Shown here: positions 8,261-16,916 of the stretch, one piece after another
Position numbering within the stretch: position 1 is the first letter of the stretch
How the letters are laid out: every line of letters starts with the position of its first letter
NCBI GenBank assembly: GCA_965368785.1
Contig: CBDUOG010000016.1
Span: 1-36,035 of the forward strand
From: Silanimonas sp965368785
Lineage (GTDB): Bacteria; Pseudomonadota; Gammaproteobacteria; Xanthomonadales; Xanthomonadaceae
DNA length: 36,035 nt
Reading direction: 5' to 3'
Made by a program: the position numbers and the translations under genes
Notes under the pieces: generated by a model
Told to the model about the DNA's origin: nothing
What the model saw: only the letters and a program-made list of their open reading frames with translations
The model's database searches: none

Positions 8261-9336
8261 TGAGCGCCTTCGGGCGTGGCAAGCACGGTAATTTCTTCGC
8301 GGTCATGATAGAGCTGCTTCGCTCGAATGAGCAGCGGCGTTTGCGCTTGATCTCGCAGTATTTCCAGGCACTTAATGGTCTCCTCGTAGCGCTTTTTCAT
8401 CGGTAGCTTGAGATTGAAAACCGTCCGGCGGCAGTGTTTCTCGCGTAGCCATTGGCCCATCAGACTGGCGACTCGCGCGGGGCTTTCAACCATGTCACAA
8501 ACCATCCAATCCAAGGCTTGCGAGGGTAACCAGCGAAAGCCGTCCGCGCGCTGATGTTCGACAAGTCCGCTGGCCATTAACTCAGGCTGCATCGGACCGT
8601 TATCGATCGCGATCACCTGCATCTGATGGCGCGTAAGTACCCAGGTCCAGCCGCCGGGTGCTGCGCCGAGGTCGGCAGCACGCATGCCTGATCGCAACCA
8701 TAGCTCGCGCTCTCTGGCATTGAGCAGTATTTGAAATGCTTCTTCGAGTTTTAACGCGGAGCGGCTCGGTGCGGACTGCAAGAATCGCAGGCGCAGGATG
8801 CCACCTGGATGCGGCGAACAATTGCCCGGCATCGCAGAGCCCAAAAGCAAATGGGTGCCGCTGAGCAAGGTAATGGTCAGTCGTGCGCGATTCGCATCGC
8901 CGCGCGCGGTGATGAGTTTGGCCTGCTTGAGCTTCGGTCGCAGAGCATTGGTCAGAGCACGCGCCAGCCCTGATAGATCGCGATATGCATCGCCATCGGA
9001 GTGTTCGACGCACACATCGCCGAAGGGTAGTAGCGATTGATAGGCGGGGCTTTCCAGCGCGCGCAGTATCGGACCAATCCGATCGGTGCTGTCACTGATA
9101 CGAATCTCGTCGAACAGAGCCAGCAATTGCCGCGAGAAAATCAGTTGATCTAATCGGATCTGTTTGCAGACATCGAGTGGGTTGACCCCCAGAAATCGCA
9201 CCAGGCCACTACTCTTTTCAGTTTGCACATAACCGTGCATACCGCAGCGCGCCGACTTCTCAATCAGCTCTGCCGCTAATTCTGATTCGAATCCGGGGCG
9301 ACAATAACAAAGAAGGCCTTCAGTAGATGAGGCCAT
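8257..9336 (-). CDS. rlmM: 23S rRNA C2498 2'-O-methyltransferase RlmM
   Basis: RlmM methylates the 2'-hydroxyl of C2498 in 23S rRNA using S-adenosylmethionine. The protein starts with the family's LLCYCRPGFE, has an N-terminal THUMP-like region and a C-terminal Rossmann methyltransferase: AADLGAAPGGWTW (cofactor loop), VIAIDNGPM, WMVCDMVESP and FNLKLPMKKRYEE, which matches the K-D-K-E catalytic scheme of this family, then LYHDREEITVLA. I chose ATG at 9334-9336 because E. coli RlmM begins a few residues before the CRPGFE motif; the frame stays open to ATG 9370-9372 and ATG 9343-9345 is also possible. It overlaps the end of the deaminase gene and is probably the last gene of the glnS operon. 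Confidence 0.93.
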   Translation of the reverse strand: MASSTEGLLCYCRPGFESELAAELIEKSARCGMHGYVQTEKSSGLVRFLGVNPLDVCKQIRLDQLIFSRQLLALFDEIRISDSTDRIGPILRALESPAYQSLLPFGDVCVEHSDGDAYRDLSGLARALTNALRPKLKQAKLITARGDANRARLTITLLSGTHLLLGSAMPGNCSPHPGGILRLRFLQSAPSRSALKLEEAFQILLNARERELWLRSGMRAADLGAAPGGWTWVLTRHQMQVIAIDNGPMQPELMASGLVEHQRADGFRWLPSQALDWMVCDMVESPARVASLMGQWLREKHCRRTVFNLKLPMKKRYEETIKCLEILRDQAQTPLLIRAKQLYHDREEITVLATPEGAH

Positions 9337-9877
9337 CTTCTGCATACTTTCTGAGGACTGCGCACGCTTCATCTCGCATTAAATCAGTTTTCACTTCGAT
9401 TCCGCGCTGGCGCAATTCCGCGACCCAGTTCTCCGGAATCGGGCCTTCATCAAATTGGGTCAAGCTGGTAACGTCTTCAGCACGGGCGCCAACCAACAGC
9501 AGATCAATTCCAGCCCAAATGAGCGCACCAAAACACATTGCGCAGGGCTGCGCAGAAGTTGCCAGAACCATTTGGCTGCCCGACTGATTGAGCCGAAACT
9601 GCTGGGTTCTTTGCTGGCTGGTAGCTAAGGCAAGAATTTCTGCGTGGGCATGCGAGCAGGTGTGCGCAACAACGCGGTTTACCCCGACGCCTACTAAGCG
9701 CCCCTCACTGGTAAAAACTGCGGCGCCAAACGGTCCGCCGGTACGGCGATCTACGTTAAGCTGAGATAATTCAATGGCCAACGCAATCTTACTGGCGTCG
9801 CTATCGTAGATTTTATCGCGGTCAACTTCCTGATGAATCCATGCAGGTAGGCTCAGATGCACTTGTCCGTAAAGCAT
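9320..9877 (-). CDS. Nucleoside/guanine deaminase-like zinc enzyme (CDA superfamily)
   Basis: A 185-residue member of the cytidine/deoxycytidylate deaminase superfamily. Zinc-binding and catalytic residues are present: H78-A79-E80 (Glu80 is the proton shuttle) and P111-C112-A113-M114-C115. GGPFGAAV precedes them as in guanine deaminases and other purine or nucleoside deaminases. Substrate cannot be fixed: guanine, cytosine or another purine base are all possible. The extra C-terminal part is compatible with a GuaD-like dimer. Start ATG 9875-9877 has a strong GGAG site that overlaps the stop of the lipoprotein gene, three bases away, and its 3' end overlaps rlmM. It is therefore translated with the glnS-rlmM cluster. 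Confidence 0.88.
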   Translation of the reverse strand: MLYGQVHLSLPAWIHQEVDRDKIYDSDASKIALAIELSQLNVDRRTGGPFGAAVFTSEGRLVGVGVNRVVAHTCSHAHAEILALATSQQRTQQFRLNQSGSQMVLATSAQPCAMCFGALIWAGIDLLLVGARAEDVTSLTQFDEGPIPENWVAELRQRGIEVKTDLMRDEACAVLRKYAEDGLIY

Positions 9878-9880
9878 GCC

Positions 9881-10255
9881 TTACTCCAAAATTTGTAATT
9901 CGCTCTGAGTTCCTGCTCGACAGTTATTTTCGACACAGGCGCAGCTACTGATTTCGGGAAAGCCGCAGATGCTTTGCATGTCGTTCTTCTCGCACTCAGC
10001 TTGCACGGCGGCCGGGTCGGTCGGGCTGTCCACATTCACGCAGGCCGGGTAGTAGCCGCAGCAGTTACCGACATCTTTAACGACGCAGTCGCTGTCCCGG
10101 GTGCAGCTGTAATCAACCGTCACAGTAGGTCGATCTAATTTTGCCGCAGACGGAGTCGCCGGAATATCTGCAGATGTGCTGGCATCTGAGCTGCATGAAG
10201 CCAGAACAGCCATGAAGCAAAGCGCGAGCACCGGATACAGCAGAGATCGAGTCAT
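9881..10255 (-). CDS. Small Cys-rich lipoprotein of unknown function
   Basis: I do not recognise a named family. The 124-residue protein has a lipoprotein signal peptide with lipobox L18-A19-S20-C21. The next residues (SSD) include Asp at +3, not +2, so outer-membrane sorting is plausible. After a Ser/Ala/Thr/Pro linker comes a compact domain with ten cysteines (51, 57, 65, 66, 72, 88, 97, 105, 107, 112), starting CTRDSDC, enough for five disulfides. The spacing is reminiscent of secreted C-x-x-D-x-D-C domains. A GAGG ribosome site overlaps the glnS stop, and the next gene starts three bases after its stop, so it sits within the glnS operon although it acts outside the cytoplasm. Confidence 0.85.
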   Translation of the reverse strand: MTRSLLYPVLALCFMAVLASCSSDASTSADIPATPSAAKLDRPTVTVDYSCTRDSDCVVKDVGNCCGYYPACVNVDSPTDPAAVQAECEKNDMQSICGFPEISSCACVENNCRAGTQSELQILE

Positions 10256-10262
10256 ATATGCC

Positions 10263-11999
10263 TCAAGTTTTTTGCCAGGTGTCCCGAAGTGTAACTGTTC
10301 TATTGAGAACCGGCTCAGATTGACTATGGTCGTGACGATCCGCAACAAAATAGCCGAGACGTTCGAACTGCACTCGCTCTTCGGGTTTTAGCAAGGCCAC
10401 CGAGGGTTCAGTCTGGGCGACGATGGTTCTGACCGAGTCCGGGTTGAGATAGTCCCGAAAGGTTTTTCCGTCAGTTTCGTCGTCGGGATCGGCAATCGAA
10501 AATAAGCGATCGTAAAGCCGGATTTCTGCGGCTACCGCATGCCGTGCGCTGACCCAGTGAATCGTTCCCTTCACTTTGCGTGAGGAACCCTCTAGTCCTG
10601 AGCGACTGGTCGCATCGAGGGTGCACTTAAGCTCTTGAACCTGACCGTCAGCGTCTTTGACCAATTCTTCGCACTTGATGATGCCGATGCCGCGCAGGCG
10701 AACTTCACCGCCGGGCGTCAGACGGTGAAACCCTTTGATCGGGTGTTCCATAAAATCATCTTGCTCAATAAAGAGCTGCGGGGAGAATGGCACCTCGCGC
10801 TCGCCCATTTCTGGCGCCTTGGGGTGATTAGGGAACACGATGGTTTCCTGATGGTCGGCATCCAAATTAGTGATGGTGAGTTTTAAAGGTGCTAATACGG
10901 CCATGCGCCGCTGCGCACTGCTATCGAGGTCTTCGCGTACGCAGCCTTCGAGCACTGAGAAATCGATCAGTGAGTTCTGTTTGCTTATGCCGATTCGCTC
11001 AGCAAATAGACGCAGTGCAGCGGCCGTGTAGCCGCGACGACGAACGCCATTGATGGTGGGCATGCGCGGATCATCCCAGCCCGCTACCAGCTGTTCTTCG
11101 ACCAATGCACGCAATTTGCGTTTGCTCATCACGGTGTAATTCAAGTTAAACCGCGAAAACTCGATTTGCCTTGGCTTTCCAGCGGTGTTGGGCATTCCCT
11201 GATCAAGCACTGGCTGCATCAATTCGGGATTGCCAGCGAAGTCGACCTTGTCGACACACCAGTCATAAAGCGGGCGGTGGTCTTCAAACTCGAGTGTGCA
11301 CAGGGAATGGGTTATGCCTTCAATCGCATCGGAGAGCGCATGGGCAAAGTCATACATCGGGTAGATGCACCACTGTGTGCCGGTGTTCTGATGGCTGATA
11401 TGTTTGATTCGATACAAGGCCGGATCGCGCAGATTAATATTGCCGCTGCTCATGTCGATCTTGGCACGTAAGGTTTTACTGCCATCAGCAAATTCACCTG
11501 CGCGCATGCGTCGGAACAAATCTAAGTTTTCATCTGCGCTGCGTTCGCGATACGGTGAATTGCGCCCCGGCTCAGTCAGGCTGCCGCGATATGCCCTGAC
11601 TTCTTCGGCGTTTAAATCGCAAACGAAGGCATGGCCATCACGAATTAATTTTTCAGCCGCCAGATACAAGGCTCCGAAATAGTCCGAAGCGTGACGAAGC
11701 TCTTGCCATTTAAATCCCAGCCATTGCACATCTTCTTTAATCGCATCGACGAACTCGAGCTCTTCGCGTGCCGGGTTAGTGTCATCAAAGCGCAAATTGC
11801 AGATGCCGCCAAATTCGGTTGCGAGCCCGAAATTAAGACAGATCGACTTGGCATGGCCAATATGCAAATAGCCATTGGGTTCGGGCGGAAACCGCGTCCG
11901 CACTTGAGTATGGGTGCCCTGCGCCAGTTCGTTTCGGACGATCTGCCGAATGAAGTCGGTGCGTTCAGGGGTAATCTGCGGGTCAGCGTTGTCGCTCAT
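10263..11999 (-). CDS. glnS: Glutaminyl-tRNA synthetase
   Basis: Class I aminoacyl-tRNA synthetase that charges tRNA-Gln with glutamine; cytoplasmic. The 578-residue protein shows PPEPNGYLHIGHAKS with HIGH at 46-49, the Gln-recognition segment RFDDTNPARE, and a KMSKS-like loop at 290-294 (VMSKR, followed by KL). The C-terminal beta-barrel anticodon-binding domain follows (RGIGIIKCEELVKDADGQV region, and GTIHWVSARHAVAAEIRLYD). Slightly longer than the E. coli enzyme (554 residues). The start is ATG 11997-11999. It is the first gene of a four-gene minus-strand cluster (lipoprotein, deaminase, rlmM). Direct GlnS implies the organism need not rely only on GatCAB for Gln-tRNA. Confidence 0.97.
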   Translation of the reverse strand: MSDNADPQITPERTDFIRQIVRNELAQGTHTQVRTRFPPEPNGYLHIGHAKSICLNFGLATEFGGICNLRFDDTNPAREELEFVDAIKEDVQWLGFKWQELRHASDYFGALYLAAEKLIRDGHAFVCDLNAEEVRAYRGSLTEPGRNSPYRERSADENLDLFRRMRAGEFADGSKTLRAKIDMSSGNINLRDPALYRIKHISHQNTGTQWCIYPMYDFAHALSDAIEGITHSLCTLEFEDHRPLYDWCVDKVDFAGNPELMQPVLDQGMPNTAGKPRQIEFSRFNLNYTVMSKRKLRALVEEQLVAGWDDPRMPTINGVRRRGYTAAALRLFAERIGISKQNSLIDFSVLEGCVREDLDSSAQRRMAVLAPLKLTITNLDADHQETIVFPNHPKAPEMGEREVPFSPQLFIEQDDFMEHPIKGFHRLTPGGEVRLRGIGIIKCEELVKDADGQVQELKCTLDATSRSGLEGSSRKVKGTIHWVSARHAVAAEIRLYDRLFSIADPDDETDGKTFRDYLNPDSVRTIVAQTEPSVALLKPEERVQFERLGYFVADRHDHSQSEPVLNRTVTLRDTWQKT

Positions 12000-12122
12000 T
12001 GTTCAAATTTCGTAAAGCCGGGGGCTTATTCTAACGGCTAGGCCGCCGCTGGGGTGAACTTGTTTGAACTCGGCGGTCTAGGGCTTAAGATTGACGTATA
12101 TTCAGCCTTAAAGGATTAGGCA

Positions 12123-12218
12123 GTGCGCAATCTAGATTGGCGGGCGGCTCACCAGTCAACCCTTTTTCTGCTTATGGCGTTTAGGCTTAGGGACGTGCTA
12201 CCGGAGTTTTGCACATGA
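12123..12218 (+). CDS. Possible 31-codon leader ORF before the 7TM protein gene
   Basis: A GTG at 12123 preceded by AAAGGA at seven bases opens a 31-codon frame that ends in a TGA (12216-12218) overlapping the ATG of the next gene in an ATGA arrangement. The peptide (VRNLDWRAAHQS...) has no recognisable family. The ribosome site plus exact stop-start overlap suggests translational coupling, but with so short a frame this could be chance. A TTGACG element at 12091-12096 has no convincing -10 partner. Confidence 0.25.
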   Translation: MRNLDWRAAHQSTLFLLMAFRLRDVLPEFCT

Positions 12219-14440
12219 ATTTCGATACGAATATTCGACCGACAGTATTTATTCTCGGCCTGGTGACCGTGATATTACTGCTGGCCGCAATCTTAGCGCC
12301 CACCAGTCGAATAGAGCTGTCTAAGAGCATTGCGCCATTGGAGTTAGCCACGACTCAGGCCGATTCTGCGACGGCGTTGAAAGACATCCTGAGCGGCTAC
12401 ATACGGCCGGGCTTTTTCCCTGAGAGCAGCGGTACGCTGAGTTTAGAGCCGCGCCGGGGCAAGGCAATCTGGATTCGCATTCAAACCGACTTAAATGTTG
12501 ATGACGATCAGATTCGTTTTATTCGTCTGGAGCGAGCACCGATTGATCGCTTGAGTTTGTATCTGCCGGAAGATCCGGAGAAGCCGGTCGCTTCTGCGCA
12601 GTTCTTCAGACTGGGCAGTTGGGATTCGCGTTGGCCCGATGGCTTTGTTTTGCGCCTGCCCGATTCGGTTACCGGTGCGTCGAGTATTTATCTCAAGCTT
12701 GAAGGTTCGCTCGATATAAGAATTACCCCACAGATCATTGATGGCTCCACGCTGGCAAAACGCGAAGAAGGCAGCAAGCGTTTGTTTATGCTGGTTTACG
12801 GCGTGATTTTCTTAGGTTTTGTTCTTGGCTTCTTGAGCCGCGCATCCTTCAGCATTGTGCAGTCGTTCTGGCTGATTTTCGCTTTATTCGTATCGGCTTT
12901 GTCGTTCGTTTTTCTCAACGATCATTTTTCGTCGCTGCCCGCAGAGCTACCGTTCTATCCTGCCAGCAGTGTCACCGTGTACTCGATGGCACTATTGCTT
13001 TCATCGGCGTTACTCGGTGTACTTAGAACCGGTGCCGGCTTAGATGCTACTTCACCGTTCCTGGCTCAGTGGTATCAGCGTCTGGGTTGGGGTTTGGCCG
13101 CTCTGGCGATTCTTGGGTTTTTTGTGCCTGAGCAGTACGCCAACTGGGTGCGTGCAATTGCCGAGTTTGCCTGGGTACAAGTGATTCTATTGGGTCTTCT
13201 GGCGTCGTCAATGGACTCCCGGCGCATGGCCTGGGCACCCATTGCGGTTCTGTCTTTGCTGCTGATATCGCTGCTGACCCGGGCATTAGCGGCGCAGGGA
13301 ATCGTACCTGCGGTGTCGCTCGCCTTGTATTCATATCAGCTGCTAATTGCGCTGTTGTTATTAATTTTCGCCGCATTGCCCTGGGCTAGAAAACGTTTTC
13401 TGCCCGGCCATTTCTCGCGTGCGAAGGCCGACAAAAAAGTTGTGATTACTCCTGAAATGCAGTGGCAGGAAGTGCAGGGTCGGTTGGTTGCAGGTATTCA
13501 AACTGCCATTAAGCACGGCACCAGCGGTGACGATATCGGATGGATGGCGTATCGCAAACTGATCGAGTCATATCGCCAGTTAATAGAAGGCAATGCGGTG
13601 GCTGTCGTGCTCTCGGGCTTCCGTGGCCAAGACACGGTACTGGTCGATAAATCTGAGCAGGAGGCACGCTTTCAACGCTTGCTGGCTGAGCGTGGGCGGC
13701 TCCTGAAATCTCTGGCCAAGTTGCACGGGCCGCAGCAGATTGCGATTGAGTTTGAAGAAGATCAAAAAGAAACTGAGGCTCAAGTTCTGGTTATTCCTCT
13801 GCATGACAAAGACAGTAGCTGGGGTTTGCTGTTGATCGAGCGCGCGGCTGGACAAATGTTCGAGGCTGAAGAAATCAAACGCTGCTCGGTATTGGCGGAA
13901 GCAACTCTGCATGCACTGACAAATGCCGGCACTGCCCATGAAAAGAAGCAGCAGCGAGATTTAGATGCGGATCTGGGGGCATTACATAAAGAAGCACTTA
14001 GCCGCGAAGTAAATATGAGTTTCGAGCGTTGTCGTAACCAGACAAAACCATTTTCGGTGGTTCGAATTGTGATTGAGGCGAATGAGGACTCGATGCCGGT
14101 TCTCGATAAGATGCAGTTCATTTTAAATGCGGCCCGCGAAGATATGGCGTTCGGTGGCATCGTCGGTCGCGATGGTGAAAATCAGCTTCTGTTGGCTTTG
14201 CCATCACAAGGCACTCCTCAGGCACGTGCGTTCGCGCAACAAATTTTGCTTAAAGTTGATGCGATGCTACCCGGGGCACTCAATGATGATGAAGACAAGC
14301 CGCGCTGGCGGGTAGGCATCGCCGGATCGGCAGTTGGAGAAATTTCTGCGCGACCGATGATGGAGCGTTTGGCGAGGGCCATTGCGCGTACCCGGGCGCC
14401 AGGTGCTGCGTCGGTTCAAGTGGAGCTGCCGGTCTCATGA
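12215..14440 (+). CDS. 7TM-DISM-type membrane sensor with GAF-like and degenerate GGDEF-like domains
   Basis: A 741-residue protein. One N-terminal hydrophobic segment (about 11-28) is followed by a periplasmic all-beta domain resembling 7TMR-DISMED2 (about 50-180, RGKAIWIRIQTDL onward) and seven membrane helices (about 189-388), i.e. a 7TMR-DISM core. The cytoplasmic part has a helical/GAF-like region (about 410-570) and a C-terminal domain resembling GGDEF. Where active diguanylate cyclases have GGDEF, it reads GRDGENQLLL with G654-E655-N656-Q657-L658, so metal-binding and catalytic residues are lost. It is probably a non-enzymatic signal receiver. The start is ATG 12215 after a CCGGAG site. 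Its stop overlaps the glutathione transferase start, hence one operon with it and the EamA gene. Confidence 0.8.
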   Translation: MNFDTNIRPTVFILGLVTVILLLAAILAPTSRIELSKSIAPLELATTQADSATALKDILSGYIRPGFFPESSGTLSLEPRRGKAIWIRIQTDLNVDDDQIRFIRLERAPIDRLSLYLPEDPEKPVASAQFFRLGSWDSRWPDGFVLRLPDSVTGASSIYLKLEGSLDIRITPQIIDGSTLAKREEGSKRLFMLVYGVIFLGFVLGFLSRASFSIVQSFWLIFALFVSALSFVFLNDHFSSLPAELPFYPASSVTVYSMALLLSSALLGVLRTGAGLDATSPFLAQWYQRLGWGLAALAILGFFVPEQYANWVRAIAEFAWVQVILLGLLASSMDSRRMAWAPIAVLSLLLISLLTRALAAQGIVPAVSLALYSYQLLIALLLLIFAALPWARKRFLPGHFSRAKADKKVVITPEMQWQEVQGRLVAGIQTAIKHGTSGDDIGWMAYRKLIESYRQLIEGNAVAVVLSGFRGQDTVLVDKSEQEARFQRLLAERGRLLKSLAKLHGPQQIAIEFEEDQKETEAQVLVIPLHDKDSSWGLLLIERAAGQMFEAEEIKRCSVLAEATLHALTNAGTAHEKKQQRDLDADLGALHKEALSREVNMSFERCRNQTKPFSVVRIVIEANEDSMPVLDKMQFILNAAREDMAFGGIVGRDGENQLLLALPSQGTPQARAFAQQILLKVDAMLPGALNDDEDKPRWRVGIAGSAVGEISARPMMERLARAIARTRAPGAASVQVELPVS

Positions 14441-15087
14441 TGTTGGTAATTGGCAACAAAAACTATTCGTCGTGGTCGATGCGTCCCTGGGTGTTGCTCA
14501 CGCATTTTTCAGTACCTTTTTCTGAGCACCAACTGTGGTTGGACACTCCGGAGTTTAAGCGTGATATTGCCTCGATCTCTCCTACTCGAAGAGTGCCTGT
14601 GCTGCATGACAAATCGGCGGTTATCTGGGATTCGTTGGCGATCTGCGAATATGTGAACGAGTGCTATCTGCAGCAAAAGGCCTGGCCCGCTGACATGCAG
14701 GCTCGCGCTCAGGCGCGCTGTATTGCTGCTGAAATGCATTCGGGTTTTGCCGCATTGCGTTCACAGCTACCGATGAACTGCCGTCGGTCCCCGAAAGCCA
14801 GACATTGGGATCAATCTGCTCAAGCGGATATTAACCGGGTGATCAGCATTTGGGAGACATTGCGCGAAGCCGCGCAACATGCATCAGCGCAACCGTACTT
14901 ATTCGGCGAGTTTTCCATTGCCGATGCGATGTTTGCACCGGTTGTTGTTCGTTTTTCCGGCTACGGTGTGGAGTTGCCTGAGCGCAGTCTGGCCTACCAA
15001 CAAGCGATGCTGGCTGCTCCTGGTGTTTCGCAGTGGATGGCCGCAGGGGTTGCCGAGACGCAGCGGCTACCGCACGAGGAAGTGTAG
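14437..15087 (+). CDS. Glutathione S-transferase family protein
   Basis: A 216-residue cytosolic GST fold protein. The N-terminal thioredoxin-like half contains NYSSWSMRPW (8-17), where serine residues take the place of the glutathione-activating residue as in zeta-like and YfcF-type enzymes, the cis-Pro region PTRRVPVLHD and the glutathione-binding WDSLAICEYV. The C-terminal helical half holds YLFGEFSIADAMFAPVVVRF, with the conserved N-capping box motif. It may conjugate or isomerise glutathione adducts; the substrate is unknown. It begins in an ATGA overlap with the 7TM gene and ends immediately before the GTG start of the EamA transporter, so the three are one transcription unit. Confidence 0.9.
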   Translation: MMLVIGNKNYSSWSMRPWVLLTHFSVPFSEHQLWLDTPEFKRDIASISPTRRVPVLHDKSAVIWDSLAICEYVNECYLQQKAWPADMQARAQARCIAAEMHSGFAALRSQLPMNCRRSPKARHWDQSAQADINRVISIWETLREAAQHASAQPYLFGEFSIADAMFAPVVVRFSGYGVELPERSLAYQQAMLAAPGVSQWMAAGVAETQRLPHEEV

Positions 15088-16011
15088 GTGTCGCTAAGCT
15101 CACGGGCCTCGGTCATTTCAATGATGATCGGAGCCATGCTCATTGGTACGACCGGCATCTTGGTCCGATACGCGGATGTGGCACCCACCGTGTCTGCATT
15201 CTGGCGCATGGCGCTGGGTGCAATTTTGCTGTGTATCGGATTGTATGGATTTGGTCGCCTCAGGGAAATGCCGAAAGCGGTTTGGCTATGGTGTTTGGCG
15301 CCCGGCGCTGCCTTTGCTGCTGACCTATTCCTTTGGCATAAAAGTATTCATCTGGTTGGGCCGGGAATGGCCACATTACTGGCCAATGCTCAGGTGTTCT
15401 TTATGGCGCTGATCGGTTTTGCGCTTTTCTCTGAACGTATTGGCAAGCGCCTTTTGATGGCAGTGGCGTTGGCTTTTTCAGGGCTCTGGTTGATGCTCGG
15501 TCAAGCTTGGGCCAATTTGGACGCTGGCTATCAGCTCGGCGTGTGGTTAGGCATCGGCACGGCGGTTTGCTACAGCATCTACAACGTCAGCATGCGAAAA
15601 ACTCAAGCGGTCGCTTATCCGGTATCGGGCGAGCAGGTACTGATGGTCGCCTCATTTTTCTGTGCGTTCATGCTCGGCGTCGTAGCACTGCTGGAGGGTC
15701 ATGCGCTGCATCAGATTAGTCTGAACAGCTTTCTGGTTTTGCTTTTGCTCGGTTTTGTCGGGCAGTGTCTGGGCTGGGTGCTCATCGTGCGGGCGATGCC
15801 GGCGTTGCCGATTGCGCTGATCGGGCTGCTTTTACTGTTACAGCCCACCGTCGCCTTTGTGCTGGATGTCGTTTTGTTCGATCGCCAGACCACTGGCCGT
15901 GAATGGTTCGGGCTGGCCTTGGCACTATGCGGAATTTTCTTCGCAGGTTTGCGCCGGCGTCAGGAAAAACCCGCCATCGTCAGCGAATCTACCGGGCCTG
16001 ATAAGGCTTAG
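15088..16011 (+). CDS. EamA/DMT-superfamily transporter
   Basis: A 307-residue inner-membrane protein with about ten hydrophobic helices arranged as two EamA repeats. The first repeat begins MIGAMLIGTTGILVRYADVAPT and includes FWRMALGA; the second begins around the LGVWLGIGTAVCYSIYNVSMRK segment and ends LLQPTVAFVLDVVLFDRQ and GLALALCGIFFAGL, as in DMT exporters of metabolites or amino acids. Substrate unknown. The start is GTG 15088, directly after the TAG of the GST gene. The last 23 bases overlap the convergent oxyR gene. Confidence 0.92.
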   Translation: MSLSSRASVISMMIGAMLIGTTGILVRYADVAPTVSAFWRMALGAILLCIGLYGFGRLREMPKAVWLWCLAPGAAFAADLFLWHKSIHLVGPGMATLLANAQVFFMALIGFALFSERIGKRLLMAVALAFSGLWLMLGQAWANLDAGYQLGVWLGIGTAVCYSIYNVSMRKTQAVAYPVSGEQVLMVASFFCAFMLGVVALLEGHALHQISLNSFLVLLLLGFVGQCLGWVLIVRAMPALPIALIGLLLLLQPTVAFVLDVVLFDRQTTGREWFGLALALCGIFFAGLRRRQEKPAIVSESTGPDKA

Positions 16012-16915
16012 GTATCGTGTTCAACAAGGTCTTTGGCAAAGACTTGATGACATCGGCGACGCGCCCTATAAACTCATCCTGACCGGCACTTCGACGCCAG
16101 ACCAGAGCGATACTTCGATGAGGTTGCGGTGACTTAAATCCGCTGATTCGAATATGCGGTGAGATAGGTACCGGGGCCTGAACTGCAAGTGACGGCAGGA
16201 GCGTCATGCCCACGCCAGCTGCAACCATTTGCCGCAAAGTTTCCAGCGAAGTTGCGCGAAATCCATCGCGCTCTTGAGTGCCTGAAAGTCTGCATACATC
16301 CAGTGCCTGGTCGCGCAAACAGTGTCCATCCTCAAGGAGCAGCAATTTGTGATCGCTTAAATCATCAAGCTGCAGCACGCGCTGTTTGCTTAGCGAGTGA
16401 TGGGTTGGCATCGCCAGATAGAACGCTTCCTCAAAAAGTAACTCACTACACAGGCTGTCTTCATGGATGGGTAGGGCCAGACAGGCTGCATCCAGCCGGC
16501 CTGTCTTTAGTAGATCGATGAGTATGACCGACTTCTCTTCAGTTAGAAGCAATTCCAGCTTAGGAAAGCGCTGACGCAAACTCGGCATGATGTGCGGCAA
16601 CAAGTACGGACCTAACGTTGGAAACACGCCGAGCCGGAATGAGCCCGAATCCGGCTCCCGGCTGCGTTGAGCGGTCTGTCTGAGTACATCGACATCAGAT
16701 AAAATACGTTTGGCGTGCGGCAGAATTTCCTGACCTGCAGCAGTCAACAACACTTTGCGCGGCGCTCTTTCAATCAGCGCAACGCCGAGCTCTTCTTCCA
16801 GCTTCTTCAACTGGGTTGAGAGGGTCGGCTGGCTGACAAAGCAGGCTCGCGCGGCGCGGCCAAAATGCAGCGTTTCGGCGAGCGTAACGAAGTAGTGCAG
16901 GTCACGCAGGTTCAT
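15989..16915 (-). CDS. oxyR: Hydrogen-peroxide-sensing LysR-type regulator OxyR
   Basis: A 308-residue LysR regulator. The N-terminal winged helix (MNLRDLHYFVTLAETLHFGRAA...SQPTLSTQLKKLEEELG) is followed by the effector-binding domain. The redox pair is at C199 and C208 within EDGHCLRDQALDVC, the same numbering as E. coli OxyR, so a peroxide-triggered disulfide switch is expected. FRATSLETLRQMVAAGVG is also as in OxyR. Targets would include catalase, peroxiredoxin and iron-storage genes elsewhere. The ATG at 16913-16915 matches the family start, but no Shine-Dalgarno is evident; an OxyR-like half site lies one base upstream. The 3' end overlaps EamA by 23 bases. Confidence 0.95.
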   Translation of the reverse strand: MNLRDLHYFVTLAETLHFGRAARACFVSQPTLSTQLKKLEEELGVALIERAPRKVLLTAAGQEILPHAKRILSDVDVLRQTAQRSREPDSGSFRLGVFPTLGPYLLPHIMPSLRQRFPKLELLLTEEKSVILIDLLKTGRLDAACLALPIHEDSLCSELLFEEAFYLAMPTHHSLSKQRVLQLDDLSDHKLLLLEDGHCLRDQALDVCRLSGTQERDGFRATSLETLRQMVAAGVGMTLLPSLAVQAPVPISPHIRISGFKSPQPHRSIALVWRRSAGQDEFIGRVADVIKSLPKTLLNTIPKPYQAR

Positions 16916-16916
16916 T

